Notes: generated by a model not told the origin, from the letters alone. DNA of 64,000 nucleotides from Pagrus major (GCF_040436345.1 NC_133230.1:11914197-11978196), one strand, 5' to 3'; counted from the stretch's first letter, positions 25,371-39,172 are shown. Numbers and translations: made by a program.

Positions 25371-26401
25371 TAACCTTTGGCTAGAAAAATGCAACATTGA
25401 TTGTACATAAAGTCATGGAAGGATGAAGTCACTTCATCATCGTACTTTGCTGTTTTTTATAGCATCCCCAAATCATAATGTTTAAAGCAGCTGAGAGGCT
25501 AAAACAGAATAAGTGAACAGAGAAACTTTTCCGTGCATATCCAGCGTGTCTAATCTCATAATGTCCCATATCAGCTTCCTCGTACATATTTTCAAGTTTT
25601 TACAACCTTGTCAAAAACAAACAGCCTCTAGATTTATGTTTCCATTGAGCAGACATCACCCAGAGGAGGAGGAGGTCTGACTCTGTGGGAACCAGCCACA
25701 GTTGTTGGTTTTACTAATTCCTCTCTGCTGGGGGCTGACAGAGATGAAGGGGAGCTTTGAATCATTTGTTTATTCTGAGTTCATCTAAAACTGGAAGCTA
25801 TTTTAAATCATTTATTCTTCTTCACTTTACTTGAGAAGTTCAAATGTCAGGTCAACACACTGGTTGTTTAGGGGCCAGTATATCAAAAAGGAATTCCCCA
25901 ATCATTAAACTGTCCACATCAGAGACACAGATTTCCAGTAAAAGCTAATAATGGTCTCTGATTCCATTCAGGAAATGTTTGAGAGGCTGCTCCCATGAAA
26001 ATAATCAAATGATCTGTGACTGAAGAGCAGATTGACACGGATCCTCCCTGAATAACAGGCATTAGGCCCCTCTTGTCATGATTCATCAATGTATTTTCCC
26101 CCTGAGAAACCTTCAGTACTTCACAGTGTAAATTATAACCATTGACAGGAATACAGACATTAAACATTAAGAGAAAGAGGATAAACCATAATGATTTACC
26201 CCCTCTTCCTTTCTCTGTTTATATATAGGCCATATTGTTTCATATGTGCTGGTGTAACTGTATGTTACTGAACTGAATACTAACATTTATTTGATAACTT
26301 TAGTTACTAGTTACTTTTAATAACTAAGTGCACTGAATATCAGATACTTTAAGACTTTTAAGACTCAAGTACTCTTCGAATAGGTGACTTTCACTTTTAC
26401 A

Positions 26402-26888
26402 CAGTGTTGTAAAAAGTACCCATAAGTCATTCTTGAGTAAAAGTAAAGATATCGTGTTAAAATATTACTTTGGTAAAAAAAAAAAGAAAAAAAAGGAAAA
26501 TCACCCATATGAACAGTAGTTAAAGTATCTGGCATTAATTGTCCTAAAGTATCAAAAGTAATTTTCAGGCAATAAATGTAATTAAGTATAAAGAGTAGAA
26601 GTAAAATGCCACATATATTTACATGTATATGGGTCGACTGATATGACTCCATTTATCATAATTCCTTTTTTATCCGATTCTCAATAAATTACTTTAAATA
26701 ATGATGCAGCATGCAATCTGCAAAGTAACTAGTGACTAAAATTACTGAATATACGGAGTGGGGTAAAAAAATACATGTAGTGAAGAGGAAGTATAAAGTA
26801 GCGTCAAAGACTGCAAATAATCAAGTAAAGTACAAGTACCTTAGTAGCCTACTAGAGTAAAGTAGTACTTAGTTACATTCCATCACTG
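26402..26888. mobile_element. hAT-like MITE inserted in an older relative
   Basis: A 487-bp element from CAGTGTTG to CCATCACTG. It is flanked by CTTTTACA (26394-26401) and CTTTTACT (26889-26896), a 7/8 target duplication. Both flanks (about 26275-26393 and 26897-26945) are themselves ACTT-rich sequence of the same style in the other direction, so it appears to have landed inside an older copy. Confidence 0.75.
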
Positions 26889-27859
26889 CTTTTACTAAGT
26901 AATATTTTAACACAATATCTTTACTTTACTCAAGTCTGACTTCAGGTCACCATTTCATGTAAAATCCTGAACTTAGCCGAGAAATGTCCTAAAACCCGGA
27001 AATCATTTAGCATTTCTGGACATCCGGTTCCCTCGTCTCAAAGTCTATTAAGTTTTTTGAATTGATTTTCGGTTAAATTCCTGAAATAAAGTCTGTGGTT
27101 ACCACATGCTTAAAATATTTACACGTTTTGTTCTACGACATAAAATACATCATTAAATGTCCCAGAATTTCATCATAAAGCGTTTACGCATCTTAAAAAC
27201 AGCGGTTGCTAACAAGTGGCTAAATGAAACCACAGAAGTTGTCGCAGATATTAAACGTCATCACAGCGAACACGGACGCTCATCTACTCACTAGTCCGTA
27301 TTTAGTTACAAACTATTCTAACTCTGACTTTTACAACTTGTAGATTTATTAATTTACAAAAAACGTGTACAGTAATTCTGTAGTAAGACGCTTAGTGGTG
27401 GTGACGTTTAAGTCATGCGACTGCAGTGTAGTCTGTTGATAGCCTAGCATTAGCTTTTTACTTCTAACGACTTAATTTGCGCTTCGAAAATCACACAAGT
27501 GGTGTTCATCTGTGAGGATTATCTTGCTGAACAAAACGTATCATAAACTTTATTATTTTCGTTGATATTCAAAACAATCTCAGGCTTTTTGCTAACTTCC
27601 GGTACAGTAGGTGGCGGTATGCCCCTTTCAAAATCACGGTTGCGAGCCGCCATTAAACGCGCAGAAGAAGAAAAAGAAGCGTGACGGACGTGTGTCTGAT
27701 GGATGAGGCTCCACTTGATGCGAGTTGTCAGGAGTTTCATCTGAGGGGAGAAACGCAACAGCCCATCGGACTTTAACTCACCTGAGCAGACGAGTGAGAG
27801 CCGCGATGTCAATGTGAAACCATCACCCACCGATGACAGCGGCGACAACTATGCGTAAT

Positions 27860-28033
27860 TTTAAGATTCCTGTGAAGTTTGTGCGTAAAAGTGCGCGCTT
27901 CTCCGCGGCGCACCTCGCTCGCTTCCCGTCCTATCCTCATCTTCATCTTCATCGGGTCTAGAGCTGAGCAGCACCAGTACCAGCAGCACCGGCACCAGCA
28001 GCAGCAGCAGCTCAGGCGTCAAAGCGTCTGAAA
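27860..28033 (+). promoter_or_regulatory. GC-rich slc9a1 leader/promoter
   Basis: A locally CpG-rich stretch immediately before the slc9a1 start, with CAGCAGCAGCAG and CACCAGCAG runs and no TATA box. The exact start site is not visible. Confidence 0.45.
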
Positions 28034-31000
28034 ATGGCTGTGCTCCGTCCCGCCCGGAGGAGCTCCGGCAGTCCACCTCCTCTGACGGGCTTGTTAGCGT
28101 GCGTTTTGTTGCTGCTCGTGTTCGTCTCCGCCGCCTCCGCCAGTCGTGATGCCGTTGCGGGAAACAACAACGAGACGCGGGGAGATCCGGCCGTGGTGAC
28201 GGACGAGGACTCCCATCATCAGAGCAACTCCACCGCTCACAAGAAGGCTTTCCCCGTCCTCTCCTTCAACTACGACCACGTCAGGAAGCCCTTCGAGATC
28301 TCTCTGTGGATCCTCCTGGCCCTGCTGATGAAACTTGGTGAGTGACGCATGATGAGTCAAATTATTGGACGGTTTCCTGCAGCCGAAATGATTAATACTC
28401 CCACCTCCAACAGCAGCGAGGGGCTGGGTTATCAGAAACTGAAGGGTGTTCATTATCCAGACTGTTGACTCTATTTTTAATTGGTTCTTCTAGTGGGCTT
28501 CATGTTTTCTGGTTCTGAAATTCGTTTTTTTAAGTGGTAAAATGTCATCCAGCTCAACAGAGAACAGAAGAGGCACAAAGGTGGATGCCAAACCCAGCAG
28601 CTGTGATTGAGATATAAATATATTATGACTCGGTCTGAAGATGTTCATCTAAATATAGAAACAAACAGCTGCTGAGTTTTGAAAGCATTTAATAAAGCTG
28701 GATTTTTCTCTGCAAGCAAGAAACTCTATTAATATCGCACGCTTCATATACATACACACACATAGGCAGGCATATACAGTACGTAGTATTCTGTACGTAC
28801 ATAAACATACTTGAAAAAAAATAGCCAAACAGCTCCAGTAAAGTAGTAACTTTATTTCCATGTCATGCAAAACATTTGATCCGTCTCTCCAGTCGATTAG
28901 AAGATGCGCCATTTATCAAAATTCCCCCAAAATATAACATGGATCTTCCAACAATCAAAAGGTAAGGTGAATCTATATATTTGTATTAATAATTTCACAC
29001 AGGTTACAAGACCACAGTTTATCTAGATAAAGGGCTTTTTTTCTGTCACCAAAATTGAAGAGAAAACGCCATCAAAATATTAAAATTGGGTCTTTAAGAA
29101 GAATTGAGTATTCTGGAAGGATAAATAAGTTGTTGTTTAATTAGCCAGGGGATGCACGACAATATCGGCACACCATTGGTAACGGCAGATAAAGGCTTGA
29201 AAGGAGATTTCCAGTATTTTTTTAAACCTAGATTCAGATTTTTGGTGTGTAAATGATTCATACTTACTGAAAGTTTTTGTATCCGTCCCCCAGATCACCT
29301 TAGCACGTGAGAAATGGCTGCAGTATAATTCCTTATAATTGCGTGCTTCTCTGCTCTCAAGAGGAGTGTCGTTGTGTCAAAGCTAAAGGTCAAATTCAAG
29401 AGATGACACATTATAAATATCCACATGTTTAACCTCTTTAATAGAGACTGCTGCTTTGCCAAGACTGGACTTAAACTCTAAGCCTTTAACATTTGCTTCG
29501 ACTACAGATGGACGGACAGACGGTCACATCATCAGATCGGTTTGTGGATCATTACTGAATCTGTCTGTGGAAACACTATTAGTGTTCTGTTACAGTTGCC
29601 GAGGGAAAATCTGAAGCAGCGGTGAAGCTGGAAAACATCAACCATCTCCGTCTCCATTAATGTTCTCATTAATGATTAATGTTTACTGAACATTTAGGTG
29701 TTTCGACTCGATACCAAAACTGAATTTTTATTAAATGTTGCCATAAAAAAAGACTTGCCACCATATCAAATGTCAGAACAGCGTGCAGACATGATTCTGA
29801 TTCCAGGAGTGTGTCCTACAGTTTGTCGTTGGCTGACTAAGCAGAACGAAGCAGCTCTCTGGCTTCTTATCTGTCCGTCCAGCTGTTGTCTCCGAGGGCC
29901 GGTCCAACTTCCTGTCCTAATGCACTGCTCGATAACAAAGATCCCAGTGTAACGGAGTCAGAGGGGAGAGGAGGGGGCGAGGACGACTGCACACAAGACC
30001 ACTGACTGCATAAAACATCGCAGGAAAACGTTTGTTGCAGCAGCCTGAACCCCCAGTCACATGACTGAGAGGCTGAATGTCAAGGCCTCATTCAGCTGAG
30101 AGACAATCAGGACGAATGTGAAACTAAGAGTTGTTCAGCGTGGATCTACTGTGTCAGGGTTACAGACCGCAACTTTTACATCATATTGATTTATTTCACC
30201 CTGACAGACTGTTTACACTTCGCCTCAACATCTGTCCTGAGTGTTCCGATCACATATGGCCACACATCCCCAGACTCCCTTAACAAATCACATGTTTTTA
30301 AGATTTAATGATTGAGAAGAAGCTTAACAAACTTTGCAACACTTTGCTGTGAAAAATTCTAAATCAGTGGTCTCTTCTTGTGAATTCGGCATTAAATGCA
30401 ATACATTAAGTTGTTTCTTTACTTATAAAAAGCGTCAGTTTGTACCCTAAATCTATGAGAGAAGACAACATTTTATTGATGGTAAACATGCCACATTTTA
30501 CAAATACAGTAAACAGTAAGCAATATAGGCTACTCCTTTGTTGCCCATGGAGAAAGTCCCCAGACTCCCTTAAAAAATCACTAAATTTTGTGAGTTATTG
30601 AGCCAGGAGAAACGCTATAAATATTGTGAAATGCTGTCTACCACAAATTCTTAATTATTTGGGCCTTCTTGTAAATTCGGCAAATGTTTACATGAAGATA
30701 TTTCTTTAGTTGTGAAAAAAAATCATATTTCATTTGTTTATTTGATTGTTACAGAGCAAGTTAGTAAACATCAGTATAAAAATACACAGTGTGAACATGT
30801 TGGATTTAGCAAGACCACCGATTTACATCTGTCCATCATGTCCATTAAAATAGATCACAGCTCTGGTTTTCCTTTAAGCCATTGTTTTGTTGAGTTTGAT
30901 GAGTACACGCCCTGATTTAAGTTTTCATGAGCATGAAATTAAAACATTTGAACCCTCTCTCTCGCCGCAGGTTTTCACATTATCCCCAGAGTGTCAAACG

Positions 31001-34000
31001 TCGTCCCAGAGAGCTGTCTGCTGATCTTCGTTGGTCTGCTGGTCGGCGGCGTCATCAAAGCCATCGAAGAGGATGCCCCCATCCTCGACTCGAAGCTCTT
31101 CTTCCTCTACCTGCTGCCTCCCATCATCCTCGATGCTGGCTACTTCCTGCCCATCCGGGCCTTCACAGAGAACCTGGGCACCATCCTGATGTTCGCGGTG
31201 GTGGGGACTCTGTGGAACGCCTTCTTCGTCGGAGGGATGATGTACGGCGTGTGTCAGATTGAAGGAGCCAACTTGGGGAACGTTGACCTGCTGTCCTGTC
31301 TGCTGTTCGGCTCCATCATCTCAGCCGTCGACCCCGTGGCTGTCCTCGCTGTGTTCGAGGAGATCCACATCAACGAGCTGCTGCACATCCTCGTGTTCGG
31401 GGAGTCGCTGCTCAACGACGCCGTCACTGTGGTGAGTCAAGTGAAGGCTGAAGGTGCCGTGTACTGAATTTAAGTACAATTTTCATGTACTGTGCTTGAG
31501 CGTTTTCAACTTCTGCTACTTAACACCGTTGTACTTTTTACTCCACGACACTTAACTAACAGCTGGAGTTGCTTATCAAATGTAAAATTAAGAATTTTAC
31601 AAAAAACGATAATCTTGTAAAAAACAACACTCGTTGGGACAACTTGTCAGATGGTTTTATGTAGATACGGTTATGGCCACAAGTTCAGTGTAAAATTCAT
31701 CTCTGTCTTTGTTCGGATCTGTCTATTTAAAGTTCTGTTTATATTCCCGATGGGCCCATTATAAGATAAAAATGGCTTGCTGAAATCTGCTGTGCATGTG
31801 GCAGCTGTTACCACTACATCCACTACTATGATTGGTAATTATAATAATGGTGCATTTTATATTGTAATGGCGGCGGTCTAATGCAACTGTCCTGCAATAA
31901 ACCCTCCATTCATAAATGTTATAATGTTTAGTTTCAGTTCAGTTGTTTTCAGTGGTGCTGTTGAACTGTATTGTGTTGAACTGACAGTTTTTTCTATTAG
32001 TTTGTTCACAAAAATCTCCAAAATAATCCTGGATTTGCATCTTGATCCAGATGTCCTGTAAATAAACAAACATAGAACATAACCTCCCTCACAAAGCCAT
32101 ACATTCATGACATTTTTACCTTGAATAAAACACAAGACAGGCGATAAAAGTCTCGAAATGTGTTTCTCTCTGTGCAGGTTCTGTATCACCTCTTCGAGGA
32201 GTTTTCCCACGCTGGGACTGTGACTGTGGTCGACGCCCTCCTCGGTGTGGTCTGTTTCTTTGTGGTCTCATTGGGAGGCATCCTGGTGGGAGCCATCTAC
32301 GGCCTCCTTGGCGCCTTCACTTCCCGTTTCACCTCGCACACCCGAGTCATCGAGCCCCTGTTTGTTTTCCTCTACAGCTACATGGCTTACCTCTCTGCCG
32401 AGGTTTTCCATCTGTCAGGGATCATGTCGTAAGTCCAGGTCTCGATGTTTGGGATTGTTTTTCTTCTCCAGTAGGAAATATACCGGCTTGTCTCCATTTT
32501 TAGCTTGTTGTTAAACAAATCTTGAACAAATCTACACAGGACAAGAGAAAAATGCTTCAATCATGAATGATTCACTGCAGGCTAAAAAAAGACTCTGGGA
32601 AATGGTTCAGACGGCTTTTCTTTGCTTCTTCTTTGAGGAGGAAATAGAAACAGGGAGTCTTTATTTATTTCTATTGAATAAAATATCAGCATTTTATGAT
32701 TGTTGAAAGTTTTTCTCTTAAAAATTGTAGTTTGATATGTTTGGGAAATATACTTATTCACCATGTGAGATGAGGAAAACAGCACCGTGTTTACATCTGT
32801 GTATTTAAGCTACAGCCACTAAAACTCACTATTCATGTCATTATATCTGCAACCTCGCAGTGCTGACAAGGCTCTGAGAAGTCACTGCACCCCGCCAAGA
32901 AATAGTCAGCGCAAAACCCTCATAAACCCAAAACTTGTCTATTTTATACTTTATTAATTGTTTAGATTTTAAAAAAACATGATTTAACATGTTAATCTGT
33001 GAACTTTAGGAGTGCTAATAGGCAGATTTTGTCACTTTCGGACTGAGCCAGGCTAGCTGTTTCCCCGTTTCCAGTCTTTATGCTAAGATAAGATAACTGC
33101 CTCCAGCTTGTCTGTGGTGTCAGTTTTCTCATCCAACTGTCAGCAAGGAAGCGGAAAAGCTTCCCAAAATGTAAAACTACTCTGTCATCTCCAAAATCTA
33201 GGGGAAAAAAATGGCTTAGTCATGCCAAACCTTTCTGATTTTCTCCTCGATTCCTTCCTGTCTCGAACAGATTAATAGCATGTGGGGTGATGATGCGGCC
33301 CTACGTGGAGGCCAACATCTCCCACAAGTCGTACACCACAATGAAATATTTCCTGAAGATGTGGAGCAGCGTGAGCGAGACGCTCATCTTCATCTTCCTG
33401 GGTGTTTCCACGGTGGCCGGTCCTCACGCCTGGAACTGGACTTTCGTCATTTTCACTGTGATCCTCTGTCTGATATCGAGAGTGCTGGGTCAGTACGCCA
33501 GAACATGGTGAAATAATGACTTTAGTATTTAGTATTTAGTCTCATCTCTTCCTTCCTCTTCTTTTAAACTCTGTTATGTTGTTTTCTGCGTGTTTCAGGC
33601 GTCGTCGGCCTCACGTTCATCATCAATAAATTCCGTATTGTGAAGTTGACCAAAAAGGACCAGTTCATCGTCGCCTACGGTGGCCTGCGAGGCGCCATCG
33701 CCTTCTCACTGGGGTTCCTGCTGACCAACAGTGAGATGAAGCACATGTTCCTCACCGCCATCATCACCGTCATCTTCTTCACTGTCTTTGTGCAGGTGAG
33801 AGATGTCGAGTTCCTCTTTTGACTAACATTTGCATTTCTGTGTTTTATGTGTGTCATAACAAACAATTCATGCAAAATCTACATGTCCTCACTTCTGTTT
33901 TCGTCTTCAGGGAATGACAATCAGGCCTCTGGTGGAGCTTCTGGCAGTGAAGAAGAAGAAGGAGAACAAGGGATCAATTAATGAGGAGATTCACACACAG

Positions 34001-37000
34001 GTTTGTTCTGTAATTATTTATTTCACAACTTTAGCTTGACTTGACTTGACTTTAACTTGAGCTTTATGTGGATTTTAGACCGTTGGAGTCACATATTTTG
34101 TTTATTATTCATCATTCAGATACGTTTTGCAGCAAAATCAACAAACAAAAACTCTTTCTTGTCCTCAGTTCCTGGATCATCTCCTCACAGGGATTGAATG
34201 CATCTGTGGTCATTACGGACATCATCACTGGAAAGACAAGTATGACTTTCTTGACTTCTGTCTCCTCCCTGTTACTGTCTTTTATGAGGAAAATCACAAA
34301 GAAAAAAGAAAAAAAATCGAGAAAAACCATAATAAATATAATATATGTTGTAAATAAATTATTGTAATTGAGGGGAATTCGTTACAAGGAAGAACAATCT
34401 GTATCTTCTTTAATTGTCTCTAAGCTGAAGGAGACTGAATATGATCCTGCACAAATGTTTCGATGTTCAAAGTGGCAGGAAGTCATTTTGCCAAATTAAG
34501 ATTCCTGCTGTTGCTGTGGTTACAAACCCATTTTCTTGACTTACATTAAACCCCAGTAAGACTGAATCCTCCTCTGCATTCACTCATCTGATGTAAGAAT
34601 TTAGTTTAATCAATCAATCAATCAACCTTTATTTATATGGGAGAAATCATTGAGGAGTGTCTCTCATTTATTCATTCATGTTTATTACAAAACAAGTTGA
34701 TACATTTGATAAAAATAGGAATAAAGTAAAATACCATTCAGTTACAATAAACCCCAACATTTGGCAGTTATGCCAGATAAATAAAATGCAGACAGTCACG
34801 TAATTTTTTTTTTTGATTAAAACAAAAATGTGAATGTTTAAGATTACATTTCTGAAATGGCTCAAGGGTATAAGACTATTGATTTTAATTTGGAGCTGTA
34901 CTTTGTTCCAGGAGTCGGGGCACTGAAATGAAATCGGTCTTTCAGCACTAACTTGTGGGATGTGAATCATGAGCCAGTCAGTAGAACGGGCCTGATAATG
35001 TGGTTTTGAGGGACGACCACCCAACCGTATATAAAATACAATGATGTGTTTAATGGTAGTAACAGTGAGTGCACGGCTCCAGGACCAAACGTAAAGAATT
35101 ACGTAAATTCTTTACGTAAAGTAAAGAAAGTTGTGTGTACAGTATATACATAGAAGCATACACCAAAAGTCCGTATAAAGTCAGTAGGTAGCTTGTAAAC
35201 TAATGAACTAATGATTGTTTTCTCTGCTGCACTCAGGCTGAACCGCTTCAACAAGGCCTACGTGAAGCGGTGGCTGATCGCAGGCGAGCGCTCCACGGAG
35301 CCTCAGCTCATCTCCTTCTACAACAAGATGGAGATGAAACAGGCCATGATGATGGTGGAGAGCGGGAGCGCCCCCAAGCTGCCCACCGTCGTGTCCTCCG
35401 TCTCCATGTCGTAAGTATCAGTCACAAGTCACGAGGACGATTCACGATGTCACGTAGTTAAATAACTCATTACATTAAATTAAATTAATTAAATGTATCT
35501 CCACAGAAACATCCAGCCAAGAGGAGCAGCCAGACGACGGGCGATCCCGAGCATCTCGAAGAGTCGCGAGGAGGAGATCAGAAAGATTCTGAGGAACAAC
35601 CTGCAGATGACCAGACAGAGGGTCGGTAACACAGGGAAGATTTTCATGTTTTACTAATATGCACTTTGTTTCTGACGCCGTCCTTCATGTCTTTCCTCCT
35701 CAGCTTCGATCCTACAGCAGACACGACCTGCTGATCGACCCGTTCGAGGACACCCTGAGTGAAGTTCGCTTCAGGAAGCAGAGGGTGGAGATGGAGAGGA
35801 GGGTGAGTCTGACTGTGATTCTGATTGTCGGTGTTAAAGCTGTGGAAGTAAATAACCTCACGTAGAGATGTAGGTGTTTGTGCTGATTCATTCTTTTAAT
35901 CTTATTTTTGGTTGTTTTTAATGAATGAAGTGAATCTAAAGTGCAGTTTAACTTAATAGTTGACAACTAATCGTCTTTCCTGACAAACTTTTGTGTCTCT
36001 TTCACAGATGAGTCACTACCTCACAGTTCCTGCAAACCGCCAGGAAACACCGTCAGTGAGAAAAGTCTGCTTTGAATCAGGTCAGTAAAACACACAATAC
36101 CAACTATAACTACGTTTATGGTGAAATAGGCTTTCTGACATTGCTTTAGATTCAAAGTGAAGTAATATTTTTTTCAGAGCGCTTTCTGGACTCAAACTAT
36201 TTGTTTGATGTGCTCTTTGGATGAGGATACATTCAGACATGAAAATAAATCATAAACAAACTCGGATTTCAGCAACAAACGTTCGTCAGGGCCTCAAAAA
36301 CAAGTACATGTTTGTTGAGAAGTAACAAAACGGTGTCCATCACACAGTTTGTCCACCAGAGAGCGCTGGTTTAAAATGTTAAATGTCAGGACCTCATTGG
36401 TATCATCATCATGATTTTTACAAAAACAACTTTAAGGGATCTGGAATATTTCATATGCTCCTCTATTTTATTTGTTTATGTAAACAAACAGATTGTAACT
36501 TTCATATATCAATATCCAGTGATGGAGGAAGTTTTCAGATCTTTTACCAAAAGACCCGAAATGTTCTGAATACTACACTTGTATTAACAAAGGTTAAGAA
36601 ATAAAAATAGGAAAATTAAAGCAGAAATATCAATTTTAAAAATGAATGAATGCCAATTTCTATTTTCAATGTTTATCATTAAAGTTCAGATTAATTAATG
36701 TATTGAGCCGTTTTCATATTTCTTTATTTATTTCTGTTTGTGGCAGCTTCAGGCCTCCATACGGTGATGCACAAACTGCTGTTTGTCCAAAAAACAGTTT
36801 GTTTATGATTCAGCCGCAGCTTGTAGACACTATTTAAGCACTAATTTGTCTCTCAACTGTATCTGTGTCCCAGAACACCAGGTTTACACTTACGACGACA
36901 GTGAGAGCCCCAGAGGGCCGACCGTTCAGCTGAGTCCCAGCCCTCCCGATGCTGTCAGCCTGCTGAGAGAGTCGCCCCAGAGGCCCAATCAGAGCAGCTC

Positions 37001-37136
37001 GCAGAGAGACAGAGGCGACGGCGAGCCGAGGGAGAGGGCGCCAGACGAGCAGGAGGAGCAACTGAAGCTAACACGCTGCCTTAGTGACCCCGGTCCCAAC
37101 AAGGAGGAGGAGGGAGACGGCTCCTTCCACTCGTGA
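28034..37136 (+). CDS. slc9a1: Sodium/hydrogen exchanger 1 (NHE1 type)
   Basis: Plasma-membrane antiporter that expels H+ for Na+, setting cell pH and volume. Exons: 28034-28337, 30971-31431, 32178-32428, 33271-33488, 33599-33795, 33911-34000, 34169-34239, 35237-35410, 35507-35621, 35704-35802, 36008-36080, 36874-37136; 771 residues (human NHE1 815). The first exon gives a hydrophobic leader and a variable, N-glycosylatable loop. Family motifs follow: [14 protein letters not shown] (inhibitor-binding segment), [13 protein letters not shown] with the ion-site Asp, [26 protein letters not shown], and [13 protein letters not shown]. The tail keeps the CHP-binding area, the calmodulin-region [14 protein letters not shown], and a C-terminal RCLSDPGP typical of NHE1 and not of NHE2, 3 or 5. 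Fish have slc9a1 duplicates and a trout beta-NHE, so which copy this is remains open. An AATAAA at 39053-39058 suggests a 3' UTR of about 1.9 kb. Confidence 0.95.
30268..30686. repeat. Two diverged direct copies in slc9a1 intron 1
   Basis: Copies of about 130 bases at 30268-30398 and 30558-30686 share CCCCAGACTCCCTTA at the start and CTTCTTGT.AATTCGGC at the end, with a similar middle. No element family was recognised. Confidence 0.6.
31475..31570. repeat. MITE fragment in slc9a1 intron 2
   Basis: CTACTTAACACC.TTGTACTTTTTACTCCACGACA is the end portion of the same ACTT-rich MITE style seen at 3-484. No complete ends were found. Confidence 0.4.
32720..33185. repeat. Interspersed fish repeat in slc9a1 intron 3
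   Basis: Starts TTTGGGAAATATACTTATTC and includes GAGCCAGGCTAGCTGTTTCC and TTTATGCTAAGATAAGATAA. It is a longer copy of the element at 12935-13140. Confidence 0.6.
36512..36600. repeat. 5' fragment of an ACTT-type MITE
   Basis: CAGTGATGGAGGAAGTTTTC is the typical left end of this MITE group, but the right end is missing. It lies in slc9a1 intron 11. Confidence 0.4.
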
Positions 37137-37679
37137 TGAAGCACATTATTAAGTTCTTGAAAGCAGAGGATGATTCATGATCTCCTCGTGTCGTCTGCTG
37201 TACTCAATGAGTCGTAGCAAAGCTTGATATTTATTAATTTAAATTAAAAGTATTATTCTTTTCAATGTTTTTGTGATATGAGATTATGCAAAATGTCGTT
37301 GTTTTTTTCATTCATCAGGATTTTTATCATGTAACACATTACCAAAGCATGCACCACTGGATGTTTGCTATTTCAGGATCTTATCAGAGCCTGAAGTCTC
37401 AGCATTTTGTGTCTTAACAAGCAGACCAAAAAAAAAAAAAAAGACAGAGCACTTGTTTTAACATGCTTGAAGCCCCAGATGGTTGGAGTTTACCCCATCA
37501 AAGCACAGAAACTTATAGAGTAGAGCTCAACTGATCTCATCGTCACGGCTGATATTATTGCCGATAATCAGCCTGTCGAAGATCAGCAAAGACATCAACT
37601 GTTAAGAAATTGCAGCCGCAGGAAATACCAAAGAAATGTTTGAGGTGATTTAAAAACAGTGTAACTAATGAAAGTTAGT

Positions 37680-37925
37680 GTGACTTAAAATTCACTAATC
37701 GATTAGTTGTTGATCTAGAAAATGTCAGAAAATGTTGAAAAATGTCAATCAGTGCCCAAGACGACGTCCTCGAACGTCTTGTTTTGTCCACAACCCAAAT
37801 ATCTTCAGTTTACTGTCAGAGGAGGAAAAAAAACTAAAAAAAAATCACATTAAAGAAGCCAGAATCAGAGAATTTAAACTTCTTTTCTTGAAAATTACTC
37901 AAACTGATTAAAGGCACAGTACGTA
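37680..37925. repeat. Interspersed fish repeat (AATCGATTAGTTG family)
   Basis: Includes CTAATCGATTAGTTG, GACGTCCTCGAACGTCTTGT and CTTCAGTTTACTGTCA in the order of a dispersed element common in percomorphs. Partial relatives lie at 47395-47620 (reverse) and 57225-57425. Confidence 0.6.
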
Positions 37926-39172
37926 AGAATTGGCCTCCTAACAGGGGAAGTATATCACCAGAGTAACCGCTAACTGTTCAGCTAAACATTAAAGAGCATG
38001 TTAGCAATGTCATTTTCATTGTGAGCGTATTAGCGTACTGATGTTATCATTCAGTTTGAAGCTCCTCTGCGCCTCCGAGAGCACCAACATGGTTTTGGAC
38101 TCTTAAGGCTGTGTCATGCTAAAAAAGAACGACTTCGTATGTCGTAAAAACTCCTGTCCGTCGTACAAAAAGACGATCCAGTATTGTTAAATTATGGGAA
38201 TAAAAGTGCACATTTTCAGACGGTATCTCCTGGAAGATACTCATAGCGTTGCACATAAGAAATTCAAACCCAGGTTACAGTCTAGCCTCAGCCTCTGCAC
38301 AGCGACCATAACAGTGTGGAGTTTGTGTGAATGCGGATCAACTGTTTCAGAAACAGAAATTGTCGGACACAGCTCCTCTACACTGGTGCCTATCTTGGTC
38401 AAACTTCTTTTAAAAAACATAATGAGACGACTCCCTGATTAAAAATGTTTGTTTCTATATCATAATCAAAGTATTATCAGCCTCAAAAATGTGTGTGTGT
38501 GTGTTCCAGATGACACAGAAAGCACAAATCTGGTGATCCAAGGATGTTAAAATAACTCGACTCGCAAATATCGTTACTAGACCGAGGCCTGTGAAGAAGC
38601 TTAGCGCTGTATTTAACATCGTTGCATGACTGACATGTTTTCTCAGGGACTGCAACATGGCACAGTATTAACCGATGCCCTCTGCAGAAAGAAAATAAGT
38701 GTTTCTGTCCAGATTGTGCTCCACATGTGCTCCATTTCTAACTGTTTTGTAAGCTTAAGTGTTTCTACTTGTAAGAGCTTCAGTAACATTCCAGCAGTGA
38801 TCGAGTTTGTCGACTTCTTGTGTGACGAAGCTTTACAAAAATCTGTGTTCCTGGTAGCTGAGCATGCTCTGAGACTTTTATCGGGAGGTTAAAGAGGTGA
38901 ATCACTGTTTCATATCACAGCACTGAACTGCCTGAGCTTCTGCTGCCTGCACATGTTTGCCTTAAAATGTTTTGCTTTCTTTGTGTTCGCCAGTTGAAGT
39001 ATTTTTATATTTTGAAAAAAGAAGTCATATTTGTGAAATGAAGGAAAGCTTTAATAAAGGTGTCACTGCCTAAATTCAGTGCTAATGTGCTGTGATTTTG
39101 CTTCACATGCTCCCTCCTGGTATCCGGTGCCACATTTCATCCACACATTACTTCACACCTGTTGTTCTGGTG

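Larger units (their letters stand above)
23501..28033. other. Intergenic stretch between the 22.3-23.5 kb exons and slc9a1
   Basis: An AATAAA at 23833-23838 could end the transcript of the exons at 22317 and 23351. The rest is dispersed repeats (24645-24940, 25025-25370 and a nested MITE pair at about 26275-26945) and unrecognised AT-rich sequence. The last 170 bases, about 27860-28033, turn GC-rich and are the probable slc9a1 promoter and leader. A short repeated block ending in AAGAAGAAAAAGAAG lies near 27600-27680. Confidence 0.5.

Noticed and set aside
27519-27848. 109-codon minus-strand open frame near the slc9a1 promoter
   Set aside because: Part of it translates a dispersed repeat block (AAGCCGCC..AAGAAG style); no family match and it opposes the slc9a1 leader.
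28094-28453. 119-codon minus-strand frame over slc9a1 exon 1
   Set aside because: Shadow of the coding exon on the other strand.
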